A stretch of 64,000 nucleotides of DNA from Molanna angustata (lineage: Eukaryota; Arthropoda; Insecta; Trichoptera; Molannidae), in the NCBI GenBank assembly GCA_963576475.1, contig OY754975.1:17679381-17743380 (forward strand). The letters are read 5' to 3'. A program made the position numbers and the translations under genes. Below the pieces are notes generated by a model. The model saw only the letters and a program-made list of their open reading frames with translations. It did no database searches and had not been told where the DNA came from. Shown here piece by piece: positions 1 through 8,740 of this stretch; within the stretch, counting starts at the first letter, position 1; each line of letters begins with the position of its first letter.

Positions 1-764
1 CATGCGAAGCGTTTTTCGGCCACATGTTTTGTTCTCCTGCGTCAATGGTCGGCCGTGCGTCTCAGAGGTTGCGAGGAGAAGCCAAGCGTTGGTGGTCTCC
101 TCATGCGCAGGGTAAATGGACATGGGATGAATTCAAAGGTTTTTTAATTGGTAGATACGGAATAGACGTTGCCCGGTCTTCGCTTATGGCTAATTATTAT
201 GGTGACCGTCAGCGTGCGGATGAGGGTGGAATCGCATTCCTTAAGCGGAAGGAAGCGGTTCATATGCGGCTCTTTGGAACGGCTCCGTCGGATGCTACAT
301 GTGCTGACTTAATATATCTGATGAGAGACACGTATCGCAGTATTTTAGACGTTGGAGTGATTTTCGGAAATTTTACGTTCACGTCGCTTAAAGAAAAAGT
401 TATGATGATTGATTTCCCCCGACAAACGTTGTTTCAGCCAGTTGCCGAACGTAATCATGAAAATAGGAATACCCAACGTGACAATTCGTGCGAAAGCGGT
501 AATAACTATAATACCTCAACGTACCGGCAGGATAATTATAATATACGTCCAAACAACCGTAATGCGAATTCGCGCCCTAATAATAATAGCCCAGTAAATA
601 ACAGAAAACAGTTACCAAAATGTCAATTTTGCCCTGGTCGTCATTTTAATAAAGATTGCGTGGAAAGAAACGAGTTTATCGCATCGGCATCGGGAAACGC
701 TCGCCGCCCCGACAGGAACACAAATTACGGACCTCGACCTGTCGCGGGCTCCCGAAAAAATTAA
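1..764 (+). CDS. gag: Gag polyprotein (partial, 5' end cut by window)
   Basis: The frame is open from the window edge. The Met at 24 is simply the first one in view, and codons before it (3-23) are also open, so the real start is upstream. The N-terminal half resembles the retrotransposon gag (capsid) domain, with an A-K-R-W-W segment followed by W-T-W-D-E-F. A basic, Asn-rich linker (about residues 140-195) leads to a zinc knuckle encoded at 621-659 with spacing C-x2-C-x3-H-x4-C, one residue shorter than the usual C-x2-C-x4-H-x4-C. Gag forms the virus-like particle and binds element RNA. It ends at TAA 762-764, directly after a slippery heptamer. Confidence 0.85.
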   Translation, partial: CEAFFGHMFCSPASMVGRASQRLRGEAKRWWSPHAQGKWTWDEFKGFLIGRYGIDVARSSLMANYYGDRQRADEGGIAFLKRKEAVHMRLFGTAPSDATCADLIYLMRDTYRSILDVGVIFGNFTFTSLKEKVMMIDFPRQTLFQPVAERNHENRNTQRDNSCESGNNYNTSTYRQDNYNIRPNNRNANSRPNNNSPVNNRKQLPKCQFCPGRHFNKDCVERNEFIASASGNARRPDRNTNYGPRPVAGSRKN

Positions 765-3700
765 ACCTGCGTTCCACCAGGTTAACAAACGTGGAACTGG
801 CGCCCTGTACTGATAATGAGAATGCTATTAATATGATTGAATCTGTTGATGAAGTAATGGTAGAAATAGGCGATCAAAACTCTGTAGGTTTTACTGAGAT
901 GGTGGTAGAGGCTGATGTGCATAGAGAAGATGATGAGGATAGCATTGAAACCGCGGAGGCTAATAATGAGAAGGCAGGTTACATACGAGATAGTTCGAAA
1001 TTCGCGTCGGAGGTAGAGTTGGTAGATGTGTTGAACGATAGGGATTTGATAGTTGCGTCAGGTACATCGGATGTTGAGAAGCTGGTAGTTGCGTCAGAGA
1101 AGTTCGAAGAGAGGAAACCGGTTGTCGCGCCGGATCACGAATTAGGTACGACAGTAGTTGCGCTGGGTAGTAATGAGATGGCGAAAATGATGAGTAGGTA
1201 CGAAGAGGAGTACAGTGACGGAATTTGCGAACTAGAACATAAAGTAGACGGTGTATGTGCGATTGGTAAAGTTAGCCTCCCACGGATAAGCGTGACGATC
1301 GAGGATCGTCTCTATGTAGCGTTAGTAGACTCTGCCGCCTCTCACAGTTTAATTCGTGCAGATTTAGTACACGAGTATAGAAGAAAATTTTGTGATGTAA
1401 AGAGTTTAAATCTTGCACATGCTTCGGCCAAAATGACGGTAGTAGCGAAAGCGGAAATAGACTGCTCGATAGCAGACGTTAGGATGAAAAATGAATTTTT
1501 AGTAGTCGACGGCCTACGAGATGACGTAATATTAGGTATAGATTGGCTAATAGCGGAACACGGCGTGATTGATTTTATTCGTGGAGCATTGTATTTCGGC
1601 AAGAAGGAAAGGATTACGGCATATTTTCATTCGACGAAGCGTCAACCAAATTTAACTAACGTACAGTTACCAAATATTACGAACGACTTATCTAATGCGA
1701 AAAAAAATGAATTACATAAAATATTGCGAGAATTTAATGCTTTATTTACCTCATATGCAGGCCCTGCTCGCTTGCAGCCGCACGTTATCCGGCTGAAAGA
1801 TGAGACACCCATTCGTATCCCACCGTACCGTTTATCAGACGCTAAGAAACGTAATTTACATAAACAAATCGAAGAAATGTTAATTGATGACGTAATCGAA
1901 GCGAGTAGATCTCCGTATTGTTTTCCTATCGTGATGGCTCCGAAAAAGGGAGATAATGATTATCGTATCTGTGTAGACTTCCGTCGGTTAAATGACGTCA
2001 CTGAGGGCGAGGTCTCCACTTTACCGGTCATCCACGAAACATTAAAGGATCTCGGAAACGCAAAGATATTTTCCACGTTAGATTTAACAAAGGGGTATTG
2101 GCAAGTGCCTCTCGATCCTGCTTCTAAACCATATACGGCATTTTCTACTCCTGACGGTGCGTTATATCAATTTAAGGTTATGCCCTTCGGACTTAAGGGA
2201 GCCCCGAGCTGCTTTCAGAAAGCGATGTGTCAGCAGGTTCTTGCCGGTTATTTAAGAGAATTTTGCATTGTATATATAGACGATATTGTAATCTATTCTT
2301 CTGACTGGGAGAGTCATCTTCATCACTTAAGACTGGTTTTTGAAAGGTTAGATCAGTTCGGGTTGAGATGCTCGCCTGATAAATGTAAATTAGCCACGTC
2401 AGAAATAGAGTATTTGGGACATGTTGTTACTGCGGAAGGAAATTATCCTCAAATGTTTCATTGCAAGGAGATTTTCTCTGCACCAGCTCCGCGAACTCGT
2501 AAAGAACTACGTGGCTTCTTAGGACTGTGTAATTGGTTACGAGAGTATGTACCGCGATTCTCTGAGATTGCTGCTCCGTTAACCGATTTATTAAAAGTTA
2601 ATCGGCCGTATCGGTGGAATAGCCAAGCCGATACCGCTATGCGTAATATTAAGTTGGCTATGTCACAACCGTTAAAATTGTCACGACCCGATTTTAATCG
2701 CGAATTCATTTTACAAACAGACGCGAGTAAGTTAGGTATTGCGGCCGTATTATATCATCCACGCTCTGACGGAAAACGGGATGTTATATCATATGCGAGT
2801 ATGCGTTTTTCACCGGCCGAACAAAAATGGCATTCGAATGAGCAGGAAGCGTTTGCGGCCGTATGGGCCATTAAAAGATATCGTCCGTATTTAGAAGGAC
2901 GATCGTTTAAGCTACGCACGGATAATAAAGCATTAACGTGGTTGAATACGGCGAAAAATGATAGGGCAAAGCTCATCAGATGGGCACTCCTCTTACAGGA
3001 ATTTGATTTTACAGTTGAACATTGTCCCGGTCGTAAAAATGAACTCCCTGATGCGTTATCCCGAAATCCCGAATCGTCCCCAATAGTAACGGAGGCAGAC
3101 ACAAAAGATTTAAGTCGCATGATGTACCCATCAACGGAAACGAATGAGATAACGGCACAAGTACATCAAACGGAAGATGAAACGGAGGTGACGGAGGACC
3201 AGCCGGACGCGGTTGAGTCATCCGACGATGTTGAGGTAGTAGATGTAAGTCTTGCGGAAGAAATACGGTTACGACAGAAAAGAGATACCGACGTACAACG
3301 ACGTATAAATAGGTTGCGTATATTATTATCTCGACCAAATACATCGACGGCACGTCACGAACAACAATATTTACGTGATTATGCGTTATTAGGTGATTAT
3401 CTTTGGAGAAAATTTGCGGATGATGATATGCGTTTATTTGTACCCCGATCGATGGTTTTGAAGGTTATATCTACGTATCATGATAATCGTGTGGCAGGTC
3501 ATCCCGGAGCTAAAGAAACGACTCGGGCTGCGGCACGCCATTTCTTTTGGCCGAACATGCGTACTGACGTTGAGCAATATGTGAGAGCGTGTATGACGTG
3601 TGCTCTATCGAGAGCCGTACCGACTCGTCCTGCGGCCCCATTAGGTAATACTCACGTACATAAACCATTTGACGTATGCGCAGTCGATTTGATGGGACCC

Positions 3701-4489
3701 TATCCTATATCCACACACGGCAAGCGTTTTATTGTAGTAGTTACGGATTTATATACACGATGGGTGGAAGCGTTTGCGGTACGATCGAGTAGAGCTCCGA
3801 TTATAATTAAAATATTAGAAGATGACGTATTCTCTCGTTACGGATATCCAAAAGCGATCTTGTCGGATAATGCCACTAATTTTAAGAATCGTTTGTGGAC
3901 CAGCGCACTAGATAGATGGCAATGTTTGCACTGGACAACGGCAGTGTACCATCCACGAGCGAATATTACGGAACGTAGAAACCAAGAAATTAAGAAAGCG
4001 TTGCGTATTTATTTACAAGGTCAACCTCATAATCGTTGGGATGAACATTTACCGACTATTTTATATGCGTTACGTGGTCGTCGTAATGAGTCAACAGGCG
4101 TATCTCCTAGCACGGCATTATTAGGTTACGACATTCCCCGTCCAGGTGAATGGATGATTCATTCTCCCGATGGAGATATCTTCCCAACAGCGGGAGCACG
4201 TGAGCGTACCCAGTTAGATAACGAAATACGAGCGTCTCAGGAGGAATATCGACAACGTTACGCACCTGATAATGATACGGTTTCGAAATACGATATAGGA
4301 CAGGCTGTTTTAATTAGAGAACACCCTCAGTCTGATATGAATACCGGTTTTCACGCTGGATTTGCTCCTAAATGGAGTGGTCCGCATCGGATCTTATTGC
4401 CCATCGGAAGAGGACACGTTTACTGGGTAGAACGTCGCGGGAAGCCTGTTAAAGTTCATGCCGATGAGATTCGTTCAGCTCCGGCATAA
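656..4489 (+). CDS. pol: Pol polyprotein: protease, reverse transcriptase, RNase H, integrase
   Basis: About 1,277 codons without a stop. The frame opens at 653 and the first codon usually taken as start is TTG at 656, so expression is best explained by -1 frameshift from gag. Residues counted from 656: aspartic protease with the active-site triad D-S-A at 225 (D-S/T-G is usual); reverse transcriptase with C-V-D-F-R-R-L-N and the catalytic Y-I-D-D, first Asp at 542; RNase H with Asp 689 in the motif Q-T-D-A-S; integrase with an HHCC zinc domain (His 942 and 950, then C-M-T-C); and catalytic Asp 1011, Asp 1071 and Glu 1106 (34 residues between the last two). A Glu/Asp-rich spacer lies between the gag overlap and the protease. 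All catalytic residues are present, so the enzymes look functional. Confidence 0.93.
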   Translation: MRGKKRVYRIGIGKRSPPRQEHKLRTSTCRGLPKKLNLRSTRLTNVELAPCTDNENAINMIESVDEVMVEIGDQNSVGFTEMVVEADVHREDDEDSIETAEANNEKAGYIRDSSKFASEVELVDVLNDRDLIVASGTSDVEKLVVASEKFEERKPVVAPDHELGTTVVALGSNEMAKMMSRYEEEYSDGICELEHKVDGVCAIGKVSLPRISVTIEDRLYVALVDSAASHSLIRADLVHEYRRKFCDVKSLNLAHASAKMTVVAKAEIDCSIADVRMKNEFLVVDGLRDDVILGIDWLIAEHGVIDFIRGALYFGKKERITAYFHSTKRQPNLTNVQLPNITNDLSNAKKNELHKILREFNALFTSYAGPARLQPHVIRLKDETPIRIPPYRLSDAKKRNLHKQIEEMLIDDVIEASRSPYCFPIVMAPKKGDNDYRICVDFRRLNDVTEGEVSTLPVIHETLKDLGNAKIFSTLDLTKGYWQVPLDPASKPYTAFSTPDGALYQFKVMPFGLKGAPSCFQKAMCQQVLAGYLREFCIVYIDDIVIYSSDWESHLHHLRLVFERLDQFGLRCSPDKCKLATSEIEYLGHVVTAEGNYPQMFHCKEIFSAPAPRTRKELRGFLGLCNWLREYVPRFSEIAAPLTDLLKVNRPYRWNSQADTAMRNIKLAMSQPLKLSRPDFNREFILQTDASKLGIAAVLYHPRSDGKRDVISYASMRFSPAEQKWHSNEQEAFAAVWAIKRYRPYLEGRSFKLRTDNKALTWLNTAKNDRAKLIRWALLLQEFDFTVEHCPGRKNELPDALSRNPESSPIVTEADTKDLSRMMYPSTETNEITAQVHQTEDETEVTEDQPDAVESSDDVEVVDVSLAEEIRLRQKRDTDVQRRINRLRILLSRPNTSTARHEQQYLRDYALLGDYLWRKFADDDMRLFVPRSMVLKVISTYHDNRVAGHPGAKETTRAAARHFFWPNMRTDVEQYVRACMTCALSRAVPTRPAAPLGNTHVHKPFDVCAVDLMGPYPISTHGKRFIVVVTDLYTRWVEAFAVRSSRAPIIIKILEDDVFSRYGYPKAILSDNATNFKNRLWTSALDRWQCLHWTTAVYHPRANITERRNQEIKKALRIYLQGQPHNRWDEHLPTILYALRGRRNESTGVSPSTALLGYDIPRPGEWMIHSPDGDIFPTAGARERTQLDNEIRASQEEYRQRYAPDNDTVSKYDIGQAVLIREHPQSDMNTGFHAGFAPKWSGPHRILLPIGRGHVYWVERRGKPVKVHADEIRSAPA
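755..761 (+). promoter_or_regulatory. Programmed -1 ribosomal frameshift site A AAA AAT
   Basis: Pol lies in the -1 frame relative to gag. The pol frame opens at 653, after a TAA at 650-652, so the shift must happen between 653 and 764. The last two sense codons of gag are AAA AAT, preceded by A, which gives the heptamer A_AAA_AAT just before the stop codon. This fits the X_XXY_YYZ rule for simultaneous slippage. After slippage the reading continues as AAA AAA TTA AAC, which is the pol frame. No downstream pseudoknot was worked out. Confidence 0.65.
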
Positions 4490-4550
4490 TAGTTTTTGTC
4501 TACTTACATTATGTTTGGTTTCTTTGTTCTTCACATGGTATATCTTGATC

Positions 4551-4561
4551 AAAAAAGAGGG
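4551..4561 (+). other. Possible polypurine tract
   Basis: An unbroken run of A and G (AAAAAAGAGGG) lies 62 bases after the pol stop. In LTR retrotransposons such a tract primes plus-strand synthesis and sits just before the 3' LTR. The assignment is inferred from place and composition only. Confidence 0.35.
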
Positions 4562-5100
4562 CCGATTGATATATACATAGGTATTATGATCAAAATATTA
4601 CCATGGGTTATGGTAGCATAGAAGCCAGACATCTATTATTTTGTTTCAACAAAATACCTTGATTCTTGGAAAACTTTCTCTTATAATGGTTTTATCATAT
4701 TAACGGGTCTTTGGGTCCTTAATGTGTTTAAACAATGCTTATATTTTGTAAATATGTCATTTCTAATAATTTTATATTCAATGCATATTCCTGGAACTTT
4801 ATACTTTCTAACTTGGTAGGTGAAATGGAGGCTTCCTATTGGTAGATGGTAGAACGCGCCCCGCCGCGCGGTGGGGTAGCTCCTCCCCCCCCCCGTCTCC
4901 AGCGGTGGACGCGATAGCTGGTTTGAATCAGTATTTGAGTGGACGCTTGGTCGGGATAGACGAATTTTAACTCACGCGTACGAAAGATAACTTATATATA
5001 TTTTTTAAAACAAACGTAGACCGCGAACATTGAAAGAGAAAATCTTATCTCTGCGAGGCGTCTGCTTGAAGCTCAGCATTAAATTTCATATTTGCATGGT

Positions 5101-5271
5101 AGTGCATAAGTGTGTTTCAGGTCCATACATAACCAACGAGGGGTGAATTTAAGATAGTTTGTTACTATTAAAAATAACTTTTAAGAATAAACATAACTTA
5201 AATAATCGTATAATAGTGAATAAGTGTGTTTCAGGTCCATATATCCAACGAGGGGTGAATTTAAGATAGTT
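5101..5271 (+). repeat. Imperfect direct repeat, two units about 58 bp long, 114 bp apart
   Basis: 5101-5160 and 5215-5271 are nearly the same: both run from agtg-ataagtgtgtttcagg through a shared ccaacgaggggtgaattt to aagatagttt. They lie downstream of pol, in the untranslated or LTR part of the Ty3 element. Short duplications of this kind are common in LTR U3 regions, where they can act as enhancers. That role is inference. Confidence 0.7.
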
Positions 5272-5426
5272 TTAAGTTATTTTCAATTAATAAAAAGTGA
5301 TATTATGTAGTGTAAGTGGAACGAGAGCAGCGGTTGGTAAGATCTTTCTGATTTATTATTATTTGTTTTCTTTGCTCTGAACGTTTCGTTTCGTAATTCA
5401 TTTTAGCAAAATTGTCATCAATATTA

Positions 5427-5515
5427 CACGTGCATTTCATGTATTTGATTATTCTTTTCAGCACTATTATTCTCTGTTCCACGTGTATTTCCTGTATTTA
5501 ATAATTCTTTTCAGC
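5427..5515 (+). repeat. Direct repeat of 36 bp, two copies
   Basis: 5427-5462 and 5480-5515 share cacgtg-atttc-tgtattt followed by attcttttcagc, with few changes. A weaker third match (cgtgtatttctgtcaattta) lies near 5596. This is a second duplicated block in the 3' region of the Ty3 element. Confidence 0.6.
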
Positions 5516-5814
5516 GGCCGTCATCACTGGTTTTTCTAATTTATTTTCTTTTTAATTTTACAGCAATTTTTATTAACCGATAATTACTATTACGCGTGTA
5601 TTTCTGTCAATTTAAGCATTGTTTTATTTTATACGCTCAACACGTTCTTTCGTCTCCACCATATTTAATTATTGTATTGACTAGCCGGCATGTAAACACC
5701 TTTATCAACGCTCTTCTTTGTTATATGCGATAACAAGCGTGTTATGCCCGAGAATAAATTTTGCCGAAAAACAATATTTTTAATTTTTTTTCCACGGCAA
5801 CATTTCTAAAAGCA

Positions 5815-6441
5815 GCTAGCGCTCGTTGCGGGCAAGCAACGAAACTTGCAGCTAGCAGCTAGCACGCGCTATGGCACGCGCTCTCTTGGCGTTCAACTCT
5901 GGTGAACGACGGACGGTTTGCTCTGACGCCGTCATCGGTCGACATGTGCTCCCGATGGCGGCCATATTTTCTACGACGCAGGAGCTCCTTTTGACAGGAC
6001 CCGTCACGCGCATGGACGCTGATGGTGCCCCAGAACCAAGATGAGGGCATCAACAGGACAGGAGGTTGGAGGCATAGCGCAGTGTGGGGCCACCGCGTAG
6101 GGAACGCGGCGGCTCGCAGATTGGACCACGAGGGGCAATCCGTGTCGTCTGGGGCGTCGGTTCGCCTCCGGTGAGGCCCCAGCTGGTATGCCACCTCTGT
6201 CGAGATGCGCTGTCATAGCGTGCCGTGGGGCACAGAGCCAGACATGGGTGACGGTCTGGAGGAGGAGATCAGGAGGAGAAGAAGAAACCACGCCAGACAC
6301 GAGGAAGACCTGCTAGCCAGACGCAGAGGCTGGGCCCCACCGAACTACAGTCACCACGTGGAAGACAGTGACATGCCTGGAGGAAGGATGTCGCTGTACC
6401 CTGGGGCGGTATATTCTTTTCGTGTGTTCGCGTGTGTTTGA
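5815..6441. other. GC-rich block, probably 3' part of the LTR retrotransposon
   Basis: Sharply GC-rich beside its AT-rich surroundings. It opens with a cluster of GCTAGC repeats (about 5814-5862). A 78-codon frame at 6205-6441 is Arg/Glu-rich in its first half, and overlapping frames also exist on the minus strand. I do not recognise any of them. The block lies between the Ty3 pol and a poly(A) signal, so it may be LTR, a decayed extra ORF, or part of a second element. Confidence 0.4.
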
Positions 6442-6540
6442 CAGTTGGTTTCGGTAGATGTCACGTGTTTCTGTTTTATTTGTTGTCTGTTGTTTTTATT
6501 TAATTTTTTTTTTTGCCATGGACCATTTGTGAATATTATA

Positions 6541-6546
6541 AATAAA
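6541..6546 (+). promoter_or_regulatory. Possible poly(A) signal AATAAA of the retrotransposon
   Basis: AATAAA follows the GC-rich block and a T-rich stretch. Its place suits an LTR R/U5 boundary. Random AATAAA is frequent in this AT-rich sequence, so the support is weak. Confidence 0.3.
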
Positions 6547-6929
6547 AAAGCGCCGTACTAAAACAATTTTTAAGTGTCGCCCTCATTTGTCTCTCATTTT
6601 CTTCCCCACACCTTGGCTTGATGTTTCCTCATGGTAGACGAGAGGTCTCATCAAGCGCCATCTTGAAAACTGTGTCACTTTTTTGTGTAAGGACACCTCT
6701 TGAACGATTATTTTTCAAAATGGAGATTTTCAAGTTGAAGGTTTAGTTCGCGTCACATGAACGTAGCTTGTGTTATTGATCATTTTATCAACATAGTGGT
6801 ACATATTAGATTATCATTTCTAAAATTAAGTGCAGTGAATATTAGTGTTATTTTTATATATACTTGGTGTATATTAACCACATTTTTTTTGTTTTTTTTT
6901 ATTTAAGTATTTACTATTTTTTTATAAAA

Positions 6930-7085
6930 ATTAATATGTCCTTGGTAAACAAATACATATACATCTTCCTACATTCCCTAAATAAATTATAAATAGGTGA
7001 ACGAAATCGGTCGAGGCAGGATTCGAACTTATTGCGACCACTGGATTACTAACCCAGCGCGCTAACTGCTCCGCCATCGACCCAT
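6930..7085 (-). mobile_element. SINE family 1 (tRNA-Thr-like head), copy 1
   Basis: Read on the minus strand, a tRNA-like head with box A (tggcggagcagttag) and box B (ttcgaatcc) is followed by a body shared by all copies (cgaccgatttcgttcaccta ... ttccta). This copy has an extra A/T insert between the anticodon arm and box B. Other copies are at 28315, 34846, 50695 and 56961. Confidence 0.8.
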
Positions 7086-7361
7086 CTAAATTTATTATAA
7101 TATGTATATTACGCGTCAGTTCGAATATTGCTATGATTTATATTAAAAATTTAAAAAAATGTATAGTTTATATTAAAAAAAGTACGTAATTTCACATGAA
7201 ATGCATTTGACATGTCATATTACGAAAAAAAATTAATATAATAAACAAACCATACTTAAATTTTATTTGAGATTTCTGAAGGGTCCTGAAAGGAAAGTTA
7301 AATAAATCATTGCGATCAAAAGAAAAACAAACGATTCATCGTGTACGAGCCTATTACAAAT

Positions 7362-8076
7362 TAAGATAATTGTTTACATGTACTGTCCCTCGACGATCAC
7401 AATAATTTTTATATCAATAGGTAGATAAACGCGTATATAAACGAAAAATGTATGGAGGAATAATTCATTACAATTTGTTAGTTTTCTGACACTATTTGAA
7501 TTTCTGAAACTCACCGCTAGGTGGCGATTCTGCCCCCAAACTACTAGCGTTTTGAAAGCAAATTCTATACAATAATATAATTGCAATTTGCCACATTCAC
7601 ACCCGTGGTATAAATATTATACTTAATACAGTATATGATGCAACTCGCTCACGCGAGTCGCAATAATAGCTACGTACTAACCTAACCAACCTATTCAAAC
7701 CAAACTTTTCGTAAGAATAGGTTGGTTAGGTTTGTATGTAGTCATCAATGCGAGTTGCATTAATTATCAAAATGAGTCATAAATTTTTCAAGAAACTAAA
7801 ATGTGAGTATAATTGAAATATTGTGTTGTAATATAATTGTATTGCGCTAGTGTTCAAGTCTAGTGGCGAATTTGGGAAACTTGAGTAGACTCAGGAAACC
7901 AACCATTCTTACTATTGATTCCTTCATACATTACTCGCAATTTTATTTAATTTTTTATAGCATGACCGCCAAATAAAAATTATTTTCCCGTAATACATAC
8001 GAGTTTTTATATCTATTGATATAAACATTATAGCGATCGGCGAGGGACAGTACTTGTAAACAATTACCAAAATAAA
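7362..8076. mobile_element. Long foldback (terminal inverted repeat) element
   Basis: The ends pair as inverted repeats over about 53 bp: left from taattgtttaca at 7362, right ending tgtaaacaatta near 8074. Both carry gtactgtccctcg. Further inward, weaker pairing continues around 7500-7590 against 7830-7890. A second strong inverted repeat (7636-7765) sits in the middle, with aacctaaccaacctattc against its reverse complement. The whole block could fold into one large imperfect hairpin. There is no transposase, so this is a non-autonomous foldback or MITE type. Confidence 0.7.
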
Positions 8077-8740
8077 GACTATGTAACGTGAGAGAAGGGA
8101 AGGGGGTGGGCCTTGTGGTCCGCTCCTCTTGTACCTACCTTGTACCTACCTTATACTTACATCGGAGGGCATCCAGGGCTGGTCAAGGTGAGAAGTATGA
8201 ATCCTCTCCTTCCACAAGATCAACAATGGATGGTGAAGCAAAGTTTTTTTTAAATAAAAGAAAATTATTGCAGCGATGTGTTAAATAAATAAAGAAATAA
8301 ATTTATCCTTGGGATGCCTTTTCCATAGGTTTTTCAAGTATAAGTATTTTTATGGTAGTTAGGTATTTTCGTAGGCACTAATTTGCTCAGTAATATCTGC
8401 AGGGGGTTGATATGTGGGTATGATCTACATATAAAAGACAGTGTGAGCTCTAGCGGTCCGGTCACATGACGTTTAATAACCAAAATTTACAGAAAAGAGA
8501 TAAGAAACAGACATGTCACATGTATGAATGCAAAAGACATAAGAATTTGTATTCAACAAGAGTCAGAAGTTAGTTACATGACAAATGTACTATCAAATTA
8601 TTTCATGTAGATCTTTATTCTGATTTTTGACTCTTGTACTTCGACTGTTCTAAGGTGTATCATTAAATTTCTTTGTAGCTCAGTATCTTGAAATATACTT
8701 CAAAGGTAATATAAAAAATAACCAAAGTTGGTGTTGTATA
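8077..8740. other. Stretch without a recognised gene
   Basis: It holds a short GC-richer piece (8088-8230) with the pair tgtacctacc/ttgtacctac and an open frame of 66 codons that I do not recognise. The rest is AT-rich and featureless. Confidence 0.4.

Larger units (their letters stand above)
1..6615 (+). mobile_element. Ty3/gypsy LTR retrotransposon, 5' part outside the window
   Basis: The order gag, protease, reverse transcriptase, RNase H, integrase is that of Ty3/gypsy elements. No envelope ORF follows pol. The 5' LTR, primer-binding site and start of gag lie left of the window, so the 3' LTR cannot be defined by self-comparison. The right edge given here is a guess: a poly(A) signal at 6541 and the end of GC-rich sequence suggest that element-derived DNA runs to about 6.6 kb. 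The certain part ends with pol at 4489. Gag and pol are both open, which points to a young copy. Confidence 0.6.

Noticed and set aside
5859..6300. Minus-strand frames of 111 and 98 codons in the GC-rich block
   Set aside because: No known domain, and they overlap each other and a plus-strand frame. GC-rich DNA has few stops by chance.
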